From NCBI GenBank assembly GCA_016282015.1, contig JAEEJS010000069.1:1-48646 (forward strand): a stretch of DNA of 48,646 nucleotides, in the 5' to 3' direction. Below are positions 1 through 10,800 of the stretch, piece after piece. The stretch's first letter is position 1. Every line of letters starts with the position of its first letter. The translations under genes and the position numbers were made by a program. The notes below the pieces were generated by a model that was not told the origin of the DNA, searched no databases, and was given only the letters and a program-made list of their open reading frames with translations. Origin of the DNA: Bacteroidales bacterium. Its GTDB lineage: Bacteria > Bacteroidota > Bacteroidia > Bacteroidales > F082.

Positions 1-446
1 CGCCAGCATTTGTATATCTTGACAAATCCTATTATATTGATAATCAGATAGAACAAACAATAAACGGTATTGAACACATCATTGTCGGAAACGACACCAT
101 ACATGAAGGAGACCACATAGAAGCCACTTTTACATCCAGGGTATTGATCGACACTGATTTAAATCTCTACTATAGGATTATGATCAATGAGGCAAATATC
201 ATAATGAATTCTATATATGATACGGAAACAAAAGAATTTTCGGTTTTTCCGAATCCTGCCGATGATTATATCATGATTAGTGTTGACCAGCCGAAAGATT
301 TCACAATATCGGATATTTTCGGTAAAATAGTCCTAACAGGTACAATATCGTCTGATAATCAACAGATTGACATCTCAGAGTTATCTTGTGGAATGTATTT
401 TATAAAAATAGATGATATTTTAGTAAAACTAATAATAAACAGATAA
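1..446 (+). CDS. C-terminal fragment of a secreted protein with a type IX secretion sorting domain
   Basis: The reading frame is open from base 3, so the gene begins outside the window and the internal TTG at 144 is not its true start. The last 80 or so residues have the form of a type A T9SS C-terminal sorting domain: an F-x-V-F-P-N-P-A-D-D entry motif, then short beta strands, an I-x-D-I-F-G-K motif, an I-D-I-S-E-L-x-x-G-M-Y-F-I-K-I strand and a terminal K/R. In this family the domain directs export through the outer membrane and is cleaved on the way. The cargo domain is not visible, so no function can be given. A lipoprotein gene starts 4 bases downstream, probably in the same transcript. 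Confidence 0.8.
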   Translation, partial: PAFVYLDKSYYIDNQIEQTINGIEHIIVGNDTIHEGDHIEATFTSRVLIDTDLNLYYRIMINEANIIMNSIYDTETKEFSVFPNPADDYIMISVDQPKDFTISDIFGKIVLTGTISSDNQQIDISELSCGMYFIKIDDILVKLIINR

Positions 447-450
447 CAAC

Positions 451-1224
451 ATGAAAAGACTTATCTCATTAACACTCATTGCATTAGCAGTTGTTTGTAT
501 AGTATTTTCCTGTAAAAAAGAAAAACAGGGCACGACAGACCCTATCGACACCAGCAAAATCACTTTCGGCAACACCGAGGGTATGGATGTGGTGAGGTTA
601 GATTCCATTTATTTGACAAATCACCCCTATGCAGGGTATTATTATACTGAAAACATTGATTTTGACGGAGATGGCTTGGGTGATAATATAATAAAATTTG
701 AGATAATCGCTGGTGCTTGGGTTGGCAGTGGCAGTCAAAACGTCGCAATTCTTGGTGAATTTTTTGAAAAAGAGACTTTTATCCATAATGACACATCTTA
801 TCATTCCCACGATGGGATTGTTGAGGCTATATGTTCAGAAATTTATTCCAATTGTGGGCAAATTGCCACCTACGACTCTGTACAGACCAGTCAAGTTTTG
901 AAAGTCACGGCTAATGATGAAGGCGCTCAGATGAGTGTCAATGATAATTTCGAATATGCCTCGATTTTCTACAATGACGCTGAGATATTTTGTGGTGATT
1001 ATTTTATTGAAAATTATTATTATTCCAACGACACTGTTTACCAATACACTTTCAGGTATATCAACCATTGCAGCGCTTTTGCTACCGGGAAGCCTGAATA
1101 TATAGGATTTAAAGTCACCGAAAACGACCGCACCCGTTTGGGATGGGTGAAAGTCGAGCTCATTCCGTCGGATTTGCCGGATGATTATTACTTTAAGATT
1201 ATTGAAGCGGCAATACAGAAATGA
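451..1224 (+). CDS. Hypothetical lipoprotein
   Basis: The 257-residue product starts with a lipoprotein signal peptide ending in V-F-S-C, with Cys21 as the acylation site followed by K-K-E-K. It is therefore predicted to be anchored in the inner or outer membrane. The mature part is acidic and rich in Tyr, Asn and Asp, with a D-F-D-G-D-G-L-G-D stretch near residues 70-78 that resembles a calcium-binding loop. Four Cys residues (in C-S-E-I-Y-S-N-C, F-C-G-D and N-H-C-S) could form disulphides. I recognise no enzyme family. It lies 4 bases after a T9SS-dependent secreted protein and ends just before a large inverted repeat. Confidence 0.75.
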   Translation: MKRLISLTLIALAVVCIVFSCKKEKQGTTDPIDTSKITFGNTEGMDVVRLDSIYLTNHPYAGYYYTENIDFDGDGLGDNIIKFEIIAGAWVGSGSQNVAILGEFFEKETFIHNDTSYHSHDGIVEAICSEIYSNCGQIATYDSVQTSQVLKVTANDEGAQMSVNDNFEYASIFYNDAEIFCGDYFIENYYYSNDTVYQYTFRYINHCSAFATGKPEYIGFKVTENDRTRLGWVKVELIPSDLPDDYYFKIIEAAIQK

Positions 1225-1228
1225 TAAA

Positions 1229-1294
1229 TTACGGCGCTGCCTTAAAGGCTTTAAGGCCATTAATGGCTTTAAGGCCCTTAAGGCAGCGCCGTAA
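1229..1294. terminator. Large inverted repeat, probable bidirectional terminator
   Basis: A perfect 16-base arm at 1229-1244 pairs with 1279-1294. Between them lie imperfectly complementary bases and a 12-base direct repeat (GGCTTTAAGGCC) at 1247-1258 and 1265-1276. It sits between convergent genes ending at 1224 and 1315, and a T-rich run follows on the plus strand at 1298-1309. Position and shape fit a shared terminator, though the stem is longer than usual. Confidence 0.6.
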
Positions 1295-1314
1295 TAATTT
1301 ACTTTTTTTACAAT

Positions 1315-4300
1315 TTAATGTGTCTTATCCGGCCACTCTGGGATTGCCGGCGCCTCCGGCCAATCCTTCATCTGTTCCAAAATCACCTCGATAGCTTTAT
1401 CAAGCTGGGCATCAACGCCATTGAACTCATCGTATGGGTTGTTGTCGATGACGATGTCTGGGTCGACACCGTGTCCTTCGATGATCCAGTTGCCGTTTTG
1501 GTCGAACGGAGCGAACTCAGGACGGTTCAAGGTGCCGCCGTCGATGAACGGCAAGCTGCCACGGATGCCCACAACGCCACCCCATGAACGTGTACCGATG
1601 GTGGTACCGAGTTTGTAATGCTTGAACTGCCATGGGAACAAGTCGCCGTCGGATGCTGAGTATTTGTTGAACAACAACACCTTTGGTCCGTTTATCATCT
1701 GGTTAGGCTTGATTTCAGCTGCGTTGCCGTTACGTGTCACTGTCCACATTGATGCCTCACGGCGCAGACGCTCGATAATCATCGGTGAGACGTTACCGCC
1801 GCCATTGCCACGGTCGTCGATAATCAAAGCCTTCTTGGTGAGCTGCGGATAGAAGTATTTCACAAACTCGTTCAAACCCTCGACACCCATGTCAGGGATG
1901 TGGATGTAACCCACCTGGCCGTTGGTAGCCTTGCTGACTTTCTCGATGTTGTTTTGCACCATATTGTAGTAATAAAGCGAGTTTTCGCTTTCAATCGGTG
2001 TCACCACCACGTCACGGGCGCCGCTTTCCGATGCCTTGCTGTTCAGACTTAACACCACAGCCTTGCCAGCCTTGTCAATCAAAGCCTCGTAGATATTGAC
2101 CATGTCTTTCGTTGAGACGCCGTCTATAGCCACGATGAAGTCGCCTTCCTTAGCGTTTACACCTATTTCAGTCAATGGAGAGATAGTTGCATCGTTCCAG
2201 CTCTCCCCTTTCAAAATCTTGTTGATCTTGTAATATCCGCTGCCGTCGCGCTCAAGTTCTGCGCCAAGCAGACCGAGTTTGAGACGTGGTGTCTCAACGC
2301 GGTCGCCGCCACCTGTGTAAGCATGACCGATGTTCAATTCGCCAATCATCTCACCGATGAGGTAGTTGACATCGTTACGGTCACCGCAATATGGGATCAA
2401 AACAGCATATTTGTCATGGATTGCCGGCCAGTCGTTGCCGTGCATGTTAGGCGCATAGAAGAAGTCGCGCATCTGACGCCATGCCTCGGTGTAAATCTGA
2501 GCCCATTCCTCATGCAGGTTGACCCATTTCTTCATGTTTGAAAGGTCGATAGGCTCGTCAATGCCTTTCACCTCACGTTTTGGAGCGTTGATCACCGCTA
2601 TGTTCCAACGTTTTCTGACAACCATCTTCTTTCCGTCAGGAGTCAGATAATAATCGTTGAAGTCACCGATTTTTGTAGCTTCTTTTTCCTCCAAATCGTA
2701 GTAATACAAGCCGCCGCCGCGGTTGCCCCAAGACATGTAATAAAGTCCGTTTTCAACCGCATTGAGGTCGTAATAATAAGCTGTATTGAGGTCCGGTAAC
2801 GGAATGATACGGCTCATGATGCCTTCAAAATCAATCTTTATCGACAGGGCGTCTTCTTTCTTGGAATCCTTTTTCTTGTCTTTGCCCTTGTCTGACTTGC
2901 CTGACTTCTCCTCTTTTGCCTCGCCTTTGTCGACAGTAACTTCGTCATTCTTTGTGAGGAAAGGCGAAGGGGTGTCTTTCTGCAAGGTTATCATGTAGAT
3001 GCGGCTCATCTCACGATAGGCATAGTTCCATTCCACGCTGCTGTAGGTCGGGTTGAAATCGCGTTCTGAGGTGAAATACAGATACTTCCCGTTCTTGTCG
3101 AATGTAGGATTCGATGAGTTGAACCAGGTGTCGGTGACAGGCTCAGCCTTCTGAGTATCAACGTTATAGATAAAAATTCTGCTAAACTCCGACATGTTAT
3201 TGTCAGAATATGCAATCCATTTGCTGTCTGGCGACCATGAGAAATCTCTCATCTCGCCATCCTGGCTCTTCGCGACCTCAGTTACCTTCTTCGAGGCGAC
3301 ATCAATCATCATGAGGCGGTTCATCTTGTCGTACCAGGTGATTTTCTTGCTGTCAGGCGACCATGAAGGCTGGTATTTGTAAGTCTCAGAAACTTTTTGA
3401 GGATCAGTGAGTTGTATAGCCTCTTCCTTACCGTCTTGTTTCTGAATGTAAAGCTCGTCGTTGCCGGTTCTATCAGAGATGTAAGCGATATATTCGCCAT
3501 CAGGTGACCAAGCGACGTTACGATCGTGAACGCCGTCAGACTTGGTCAAATTCCTTGTAATTCCTGACTCTACAGGCAATGTCCAGACATCACCGCGAGC
3601 GCTTAAAACGATACGTTTTCCGTCAGGTGACACATCGCCTGATGTGATGTATTTCGATGCATCAACGTATTTTGTGCGTGACGACTTGTTATCGCCGATG
3701 ATTTGCGCCGGAATCGGATGAATCGAGTTGTCTTTCAGGCTCAGACGGAACAGCTCGCCGCCGTTTTCATAAACGATGTCGTTGTCGCCCAGCGAAGGAT
3801 ATTTCACATCGTAATAAGTGTAGTTTGTAACCTTCGTAATCGCCTTTGTTTTCAGGTCATAGCAGAAAATATTCATCGTTCTGTCGCGGTCTGAGCAGAA
3901 ATAAATCTTATCGCCTGCCCACATCGGGAAGATATCTTGAGCCACATTGTTGGTGATGTTTGTCAACTCTTTTGTGTTGAAATCGAAGATCCAGACATCG
4001 TCGGCCATACCGCCGCGATAGTATTTCCAGGTACGGAACTCACGCATCACGCGGTTGAACGCGATCTTGGTGCCGTCAGGCGAATAGCTTATCCAGCCGC
4101 CTTCCTCGAATGGAAGCTGTTCACCGAGTCCGCCGTTGATGTTAGCCACAAAAAGATGTCCGATAAAGTCGTCCCAAGTAATTCTGCGTGAACGATATAC
4201 GATATTCTCGTTATCTTTCCATGTCATCACGATGTTGTTAGGTCCCATACGGTCCGAGAGGTCGTCACGGTCGAGGGTGGCTGTGTAGGTAACACGTTGA

Positions 4301-4602
4301 GGCTCACCGCCTTCGGCAGGCATCACATAAACTTCTGTGTTACCATCGTATTGTCCGGTGAATGCGATGTTTTTCCCGTCAGGTGAGAATCTTGCAAAGA
4401 TCTCGAACCCCTCAGGGTCGTTAGTCAATTGGCGAGCCAGTCCGCCCTTGATGTCGACGGTGTAAAGGTCACCTGCATAGCTGAAGACTACCTGGTTTCC
4501 GTGAATTGCCGGAAAACGCAGCATCTTAGCATCGTTCTGTGCCTGCAGCGACAATGTGCCGAATGCAAGCAACAAGCTGAAAATAAACAATTTACATTTC
4601 AT
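1315..4602 (-). CDS. Tricorn-like protease (S41 family, beta-propeller plus PDZ)
   Basis: The 1095-residue product has a signal peptide (cleavage probably after L-Q-A-Q, about residue 22), so it acts in the envelope rather than the cytoplasm. The N-terminal half holds TolB/WD40-like propeller repeats, many with the S-P-D-G-K signature (F-S-P-D-G-K, Y-S-P-D-G-T, W-S-P-D-S-K). A Lys/Glu/Asp-rich linker near residues 560-590 separates these from a second propeller, a PDZ-like region and an S41 core. His760 in I-G-H-A-Y-T and the Y-S-A-S-D-G-D serine (about 982-984) match the tricorn His/Ser pair. In archaea, tricorn degrades peptides to small fragments; a role in peptide use here is inferred. 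The gene starts 28 bases after the stop of the helicase-nuclease gene, probably in the same transcript. Confidence 0.88.
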   Translation of the reverse strand: MKCKLFIFSLLLAFGTLSLQAQNDAKMLRFPAIHGNQVVFSYAGDLYTVDIKGGLARQLTNDPEGFEIFARFSPDGKNIAFTGQYDGNTEVYVMPAEGGEPQRVTYTATLDRDDLSDRMGPNNIVMTWKDNENIVYRSRRITWDDFIGHLFVANINGGLGEQLPFEEGGWISYSPDGTKIAFNRVMREFRTWKYYRGGMADDVWIFDFNTKELTNITNNVAQDIFPMWAGDKIYFCSDRDRTMNIFCYDLKTKAITKVTNYTYYDVKYPSLGDNDIVYENGGELFRLSLKDNSIHPIPAQIIGDNKSSRTKYVDASKYITSGDVSPDGKRIVLSARGDVWTLPVESGITRNLTKSDGVHDRNVAWSPDGEYIAYISDRTGNDELYIQKQDGKEEAIQLTDPQKVSETYKYQPSWSPDSKKITWYDKMNRLMMIDVASKKVTEVAKSQDGEMRDFSWSPDSKWIAYSDNNMSEFSRIFIYNVDTQKAEPVTDTWFNSSNPTFDKNGKYLYFTSERDFNPTYSSVEWNYAYREMSRIYMITLQKDTPSPFLTKNDEVTVDKGEAKEEKSGKSDKGKDKKKDSKKEDALSIKIDFEGIMSRIIPLPDLNTAYYYDLNAVENGLYYMSWGNRGGGLYYYDLEEKEATKIGDFNDYYLTPDGKKMVVRKRWNIAVINAPKREVKGIDEPIDLSNMKKWVNLHEEWAQIYTEAWRQMRDFFYAPNMHGNDWPAIHDKYAVLIPYCGDRNDVNYLIGEMIGELNIGHAYTGGGDRVETPRLKLGLLGAELERDGSGYYKINKILKGESWNDATISPLTEIGVNAKEGDFIVAIDGVSTKDMVNIYEALIDKAGKAVVLSLNSKASESGARDVVVTPIESENSLYYYNMVQNNIEKVSKATNGQVGYIHIPDMGVEGLNEFVKYFYPQLTKKALIIDDRGNGGGNVSPMIIERLRREASMWTVTRNGNAAEIKPNQMINGPKVLLFNKYSASDGDLFPWQFKHYKLGTTIGTRSWGGVVGIRGSLPFIDGGTLNRPEFAPFDQNGNWIIEGHGVDPDIVIDNNPYDEFNGVDAQLDKAIEVILEQMKDWPEAPAIPEWPDKTH

Positions 4603-4630
4603 AGCAATAATTTAAATCGTTAATATTAGA

Positions 4631-7600
4631 TTAAAACAATTTATCCATTCTAACTTCATCAACTATAATCTCATCTCCTAAGTAAACGAGATAAGCCTTG
4701 ATTTGCTGCATGCCATTCATCTGAATTAATGCCGACATGTAATTTTGCAACTGCCCATGATACTGCTCGTCGGGTCTACCTGTCTTATAATCAATCAATA
4801 TGGTGCCGTTTTTTGTCTCCACATACCTGTCAGGACGTATGATATTTCCGTCGTATGTGCGTATATCCATCTCGTTTTTCACCATTGCATCTTCGGAAAA
4901 AGCCTCTTTCAGCTCCGGTATCTCTGTAACCTTTCTAAAGATAGACAAAAGTCTATCAGCCTGCTTCTGGTCAAGGGTACCGTCATTGACGTATGGTCGC
5001 AAAGCTCTCTCGGCATCGGCTATGGTGAGTATCTTGGAGAGTATTTCATGCACCAGCAGACCCCATTCATCAGGACGGAAACTGTCTTTCTCGGCCCACA
5101 TCATGGTCGGATCGGGATCAAGTTGCAGCTTTTCGTACCAGTTAAGAGTGTTAGGCGCTTTATTTCCTTCAGGCAATTCCAATATTATAACCTTATCGGA
5201 TTTGGAGGATTTCTTATTGATTTCCAATACTGTAGAAGCAAAATCACCATAATTGTAGGCAGTCATTTCCTCTCCTTCCACAACCTCAATTTCCTCATTT
5301 TTCAAGAAATAATCCTTGAAAGCGTCTATATGGTTTCCACTCTTATCATGTTGAATATCAAGACTATCTTCAAAGAAATCGGTAAACAGATTATAACCCT
5401 CGTTTTTTGGTTTATAATCGTTGGTATAGACGAAAAGCATGTTCTTGGCACGGGTCATCGCCACATACATCAAATCGAGTATGTCGAGCATGGTCTTTTG
5501 GTTTTCCTTCTCAACCAGATGTTCAAAAGCGGTGCCTACAAGCTTTTCTTTGCTAAGTTTCAGCAGGAAGGCATCCAGATGTGGAATAGACTTAGTCTCG
5601 TCATAATCAGCACATTGCAGCCACATCTCGCTTTGAGTAAAACCATGAGCCGACTGCAGCATAGTATTTGCATAAGGATACAGAACCACCTTAAACTCCA
5701 GGCCTTTTGCCTTGTGTATGGTCATAATCTGAACACTGTCAAGCTCGCCCGACAACTGCACTGCCAGTTTGTTTTTCTTTTTGTCCCAAAACTCAAGAAA
5801 ATCAGCTATTCCCGAACTGTGATGACCTTGCCAGTCGAACACCATGTTCATGAAATACTGCAGAAACACATCTTCGGCGATATTGAAGCCGTACGACTTG
5901 CAAATCTGCATGCAAAGGTCGTATATTCCACCTGTTTGTTCAGCGGATATGACTTCCGGCACAGCTTCACAACGGCATTTAGCGGCAAAAAACTCCACTG
6001 CCTTTTTGGTCACCGGATTGCTGTCGTCCACCATCCGCATCAGGCTGTGTACAACCAACTGCACCTTGTCGGAAGTCTGCAACAGCAGCGACTCGGCCGA
6101 CACGACTCCTATACCGTTCTCCACCAGGTAATTGGCTATGTCAGTACCGTCAGAATTGGAACGGACAAGTATTGTAATATCTTTATAACCAATATTTTGA
6201 TTATGCAAATCTATAATTTGCTTTAATATTAATTTTTTAACCTTCTCCCTGTATTCAGCCTGCTTCATCTCGCCATGCAGCACCTCTACCGAGACAAAAC
6301 CCTCCCCGTTTTTGGGGTTGTAAATCTGTTCCACGTCGTTGTAGACACCTTTGATCGGCAAAGAGTTTTCAGCATAACGGAAGAAGGTGTTGTTGAACTT
6401 TATGACACTCTTGGACGAACGGAAATTGGTGTCAAGAGTCATCTTGCGGGCCGAAGCCACAAACTGAGCCTCACAGCGTTCTCCGAAAGCATTATCCGGA
6501 CGCTTGTATATATTTGGCAAATTGATTATCTGCTCAACTTCACCGCTGCGGAAGCGGTAAATCGACTGCTTGGCGTCGCCCACAAGCAGGTTCATATTTC
6601 CGGACGACAGGCTGTTTTCAACCAAAGGTAGGAAATTCTGCCACTGCAGCACCGAAGTGTCCTGAAACTCATCTATGAAATAATGTTTGTAGCGTTCACC
6701 TATCCTCTCGTAGATAAAAGGCACAGAACAGTCGTCCAAAATATCGGAAATCCTCTTGTTGAACTCCGAAATATGCACCTGTGACGACTCGGCAATATAC
6801 TCCTTTATAAGTTCGAAAATATGGTTTCGCAAAACGTAAAGATACAGGTCTTTTTCTATGGTATCATATATCAACTTCTTGGAATACAACGACTTGTATT
6901 CTCTCACCGCATCATTGTACACATCCAGAATCGCATCGTCTGAAATCCTGCTCTTTGGGTCTTTCCAAGGCTTGTCGCCGTTTAATATACTTTCGGTAGT
7001 GGCTGTAGTCACACAGCTTTTGCCCTCGGCCATCTTCTTTTTGACGGTTGGCAAGCCCCTGCTGGCTTTCCCGCTGTAATCCTGATCGGTTATGCCGCAC
7101 CTCTTCTCCTCTTCTTCTATTCCATTGATTATCAACAATATAGTTTTATCAAGATTTTCCTTTTCGGCATGCACATAATCCCTGATTTCCTTGTATTTCT
7201 TCTCGTCTATATCACTGAAATTCTTATAGTTACCCTTACGATAGGCATCTTCCGACAGAAGCTTGACTATAAACCCGCCCAACAGCTTCTTCACATCCCA
7301 ATTGCTTTCTTCCGAAAGGTTATATTCCACAAAATTCGACAATATGGTAGTGATAAACTGATTCTTGCCGATTTCATCCGAAATCCTGCGTATTATCTCA
7401 TCAACCAGATCGTCGTCATCCAAAATCACGCTGTATTGTCCGGGCAATTCAAGTTCTCTGGCAAAGCTACGTGAAAGCCGCTGCACAAAACTGTCGATGG
7501 TGCACACCGCCACATCGCTGTAATTATGCAGCATATTGGTATACAGACGCTTAGCCCTATCAATTAGAGCACTTTCAGAAATGTTGACAGCTGAAATCAG

Positions 7601-7843
7601 ATACTCCCGCATCTGCACTATGTCGCTCTCGGTGGAGCCCTCGATAAAACCAAGCAGGAAACGCAATATCTTGGCTTTCATCTCTCCAGCAGCCTTGTTG
7701 GTGAAAGTCACAGCCAATATCTCGCGGAAAGCGTCAGCATTGTCCCCCAAACACAGCGTAAGGTACTCCCTCACTATGGTGAAGGTTTTACCCGAGCCGG
7801 CAGAGGCCCTGTAAATTTTGAACGGTTTACCAGCCTCACTCAT
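4631..7843 (-). CDS. UvrD/RecB-type helicase with C-terminal nuclease domain (AddA-like)
   Basis: The 1070-residue protein carries the superfamily 1A helicase motifs: Walker A A-S-A-G-S-G-K-T (13-20), motif Ia T-F-T-N-K-A-A, motif II F-I-D-E-F-Q-D-T, motif III V-G-D-A-K-Q-S-I-Y-R-F-R, motif V T-I-H-K-A-K-G-L-E-F-K and motif VI Y-V-A-M-T-R-A-K. The C-terminus has a PD-(D/E)XK nuclease signature, with I-D-Y-K-T-G at 1017-1022 and a following Q-L-Q-N-Y. This is the architecture of AddA/RecB exonuclease V subunits, which process DNA double-strand ends for recombination. The usual AddB partner gene is not adjacent. The start codon overlaps the tamB stop as ATGA (7840-7843), implying translational coupling. 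Confidence 0.9.
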   Translation of the reverse strand: MSEAGKPFKIYRASAGSGKTFTIVREYLTLCLGDNADAFREILAVTFTNKAAGEMKAKILRFLLGFIEGSTESDIVQMREYLISAVNISESALIDRAKRLYTNMLHNYSDVAVCTIDSFVQRLSRSFARELELPGQYSVILDDDDLVDEIIRRISDEIGKNQFITTILSNFVEYNLSEESNWDVKKLLGGFIVKLLSEDAYRKGNYKNFSDIDEKKYKEIRDYVHAEKENLDKTILLIINGIEEEEKRCGITDQDYSGKASRGLPTVKKKMAEGKSCVTTATTESILNGDKPWKDPKSRISDDAILDVYNDAVREYKSLYSKKLIYDTIEKDLYLYVLRNHIFELIKEYIAESSQVHISEFNKRISDILDDCSVPFIYERIGERYKHYFIDEFQDTSVLQWQNFLPLVENSLSSGNMNLLVGDAKQSIYRFRSGEVEQIINLPNIYKRPDNAFGERCEAQFVASARKMTLDTNFRSSKSVIKFNNTFFRYAENSLPIKGVYNDVEQIYNPKNGEGFVSVEVLHGEMKQAEYREKVKKLILKQIIDLHNQNIGYKDITILVRSNSDGTDIANYLVENGIGVVSAESLLLQTSDKVQLVVHSLMRMVDDSNPVTKKAVEFFAAKCRCEAVPEVISAEQTGGIYDLCMQICKSYGFNIAEDVFLQYFMNMVFDWQGHHSSGIADFLEFWDKKKNKLAVQLSGELDSVQIMTIHKAKGLEFKVVLYPYANTMLQSAHGFTQSEMWLQCADYDETKSIPHLDAFLLKLSKEKLVGTAFEHLVEKENQKTMLDILDLMYVAMTRAKNMLFVYTNDYKPKNEGYNLFTDFFEDSLDIQHDKSGNHIDAFKDYFLKNEEIEVVEGEEMTAYNYGDFASTVLEINKKSSKSDKVIILELPEGNKAPNTLNWYEKLQLDPDPTMMWAEKDSFRPDEWGLLVHEILSKILTIADAERALRPYVNDGTLDQKQADRLLSIFRKVTEIPELKEAFSEDAMVKNEMDIRTYDGNIIRPDRYVETKNGTILIDYKTGRPDEQYHGQLQNYMSALIQMNGMQQIKAYLVYLGDEIIVDEVRMDKLF

Positions 7844-10800
7844 CGCTTATTCTTGTTTTTCCTGTGGATATTGAAGATTTCCCTCACATTGTCAAAACTT
7901 TGCGAATATGAGATACCCACTCCCTGCGTGAAGTCGGAATAGCTTTCAAACGAGTAGATGTAGTAGTTATTCTTGATGTTGGTGTGATTGTACGCTTTCA
8001 GACTCAATCGCTTGGTCAGCTTGAACGTGATATCCACATCTCCCACTATGTTGTTGGCCTTATTGGTGGTATTTTTGTCGCCACGTATCACTCCGAAGTT
8101 GCCTTCAATGACCAGACGGTCGTCGAAAAGCTGAGTCGACAGAGCCACTTCCAGCTCTTCATTTGTCAAACGGTCATTAGGAGTGTAATTGATACCCACA
8201 TCAAAGTCTTTGGATATCTGTGACAGCCAGTTGCTCAACTGGCTGGTTATGACGCCATAGCCTGCCGTAGTGCCCAATCTGGCCACATTCGATTCTGCAG
8301 CATACGAGAACGAACCCAACATCAGCAGAGAGAACACCTGCTGGGCCATCACGCCCTGGTTGGTGGTGTCTATGATAGAATACACAAGGCTTCGTGTATC
8401 GTCTTTCACATTAGGCAACTCTATTCCGAAAGTGATGGTCGGGTTCATCAGCTTGTCGGTAAGACGGATAATGCAGTCCACGTTGATATTGTCGGTCAAG
8501 GCCGTGGTATCCACAGCCGAGGTTCCCAGTGATGTCAGAGACGATTTGGTACGGTAAACACCCACCAGATTGATGTCGGCATCGGTTGGATCGCCTGTCC
8601 AGCGTATGGTTCCTCCGTTGCGCAGAGAGAAGGTACGCTTCACCATCTCAAGAGAGAAGACAAAGGTTCCGCTACTCATCAGATAGTCACCGCGCATTGT
8701 AAAGTCGTCGTTTGTAACACCCAGGTTGAGATTACCCGTGCCTCGGGCGGAAATGTTACCCATATTCATAGGCAGGAAGATATTGACTTCTGCATCTGGC
8801 GTAACTTGGGCATCAATGTTGATAGTATATTTGTCTTCCTCCTTGGCCACCTCAGGTATAAACTTCTCTATTACAGTATCCGACTCTTCATTATGCTTCA
8901 CGAAAACAATGAAATTGTCGTTCACCGAACTTGCACTGGAAATCGGCACATCTATCTCAGTTCCCTTCTTGGTGAGCACGTCAATGTCCATGGTAATGTC
9001 GTCGACAGGGCCTTTGATACTGACCACGCCGTCAGCTATGGCCGTTCCGTAGAATCCGCTGGCATTTTCCATAGGAATGTTCAGCGCCAGGAAGTCCTTA
9101 CATCTGATCTTGATGTCGAAATTGAAGTCGCTCAGGTGATGATGGTCAATGACGCCGTTCAGAGTGGCATAATGCCCCGTAGTGTCTCGCACAATAATGT
9201 CGTTGAACACTATCCTGTCTTTCTTCATGGTGATGGTATCACTGAAAGTGAAGTAGGTGTTCATGTAATTGACCAGACAGCCGGCATTGTTCATAACCAC
9301 TTTGCCTAAAATCTCCGGCTCCTTTATTGAGCCGCGAACCTTCACGTTACCGCTGGCATGACCGCTCATTCGCTTGACGACATTGCTGATGAATGGCGAC
9401 AGAGTTGCAAGCTTGAAAGCATCGAAATCCAAGTCAAACTTGAGGTTATCTTTTGTCTTCAAAGGATAGTACGAACCCACAAGCTTAACTGCCTCGTGCT
9501 TTTCATCGCCAAACAAACTGTTGTAAAGCTCTGTGTTGATGTGTATAGATTTGTCCGAGTCGTGCCAGCTCGTAGTCACTGACACATCGCCAACCTCCTG
9601 ATTGTTAAGATAGAAGTTGGCAAGCTCCAGATTGGTAATGAAAGACATGGTCTCACTGAGGCCAGACATTCTGACTATTCCGTTAGCCATACCGTCGAAA
9701 TTGATATCGCTACCCTTGACAACAAAGTCGAAATCAGACACATCCACATCGTTAAGCACAGCCACCAAAGTGTCGGTACTGTGCATAGGAACATATCCGT
9801 TGAACGCCATCGACTGGGTGCCAGTATAAAGCATCAGGTAGTTGACCCCTATCCTATCCTTCTGGAAATCAATGTTACACATTGGATGCAGATTCCAGAC
9901 CGTGTCGTTGACAACCAATTCCTCAGCCTTAAGTTTGAGCAGTCCACCCGACTTCTCGTAAGGTATGAATGTGGACTTCAGATGAGCCTTGTTGCGGTTG
10001 ACGTCGTCATAGTCATCCCAAAACAGATCAAAATTGACCGTATCGTTGCTGCACACAGTATGCAGAGTCAAATTCTCCAAACCCAAACGCTCGCTATACT
10101 GTTCCGAGGTATCGCGAATGATTATTTCCGACAAATTGATAAGCGACACATATTCGTTGTAGCGGGCTGTATTTCTGATATCCAAATCCAGGATCCTCAT
10201 GTCGTTATATACTATTTCCGGAGATTCAACAGTGCATCCGTGATATGGGTATTCTGTTGTGTAGGTCGCGTTGATGGTTGTTCCGCTGCTCACATAGAGA
10301 TCCGGCATAAACATATGCATCAACTGTCTGGTATCTTTCAGGTTCAAGGATATCGAGAACTCCTGCTTATCCGTTTCGGTGGGTTCTCTGTCGTACCAGG
10401 CTGGAATGTGAATGTAATCGCGGGCAGTGTTCTTAAATGCCTCGACAAAGGTTCCCGAGCTGATAATGCCAGTGCCGTTGAAATCGAAGAAATCGCAGTC
10501 TATTGCAATATCCTTAATGCCGCTGATCTCGTTTATACTGCCATTGAAATAATCCATGGTATACAGCTCGCCGTTGAAGTATGAAGTGTTGTTCAGAGCC
10601 ACACTTCCCACGATATCGTCCAAATTGTCGCCTTTGATGTCCAAATCTATATCCGACGAAACTACTACAGTTTTGTCATAATCGACAAGATTCAACTTCA
10701 CCAGATCGGCATTCTTAACCTTGGCCGAAACTTTGTACCCTAGTTTGTCTTGATCTTTGAAATCTATGACAGAAGCCCAATCCAAGTTAATCAGAGGATG

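Noticed and set aside
4745..6226. A 493-codon open frame on the plus strand inside the helicase-nuclease gene
   Set aside because: It is antisense to a gene with all superfamily 1 helicase motifs, and its product has no recognisable domain, irregular composition and no promoter. It is a by-product of codon use.
9781..10584. A 267-codon open frame antisense to tamB
   Set aside because: No domain, no promoter, and it lies wholly in the conserved frame of tamB on the other strand.
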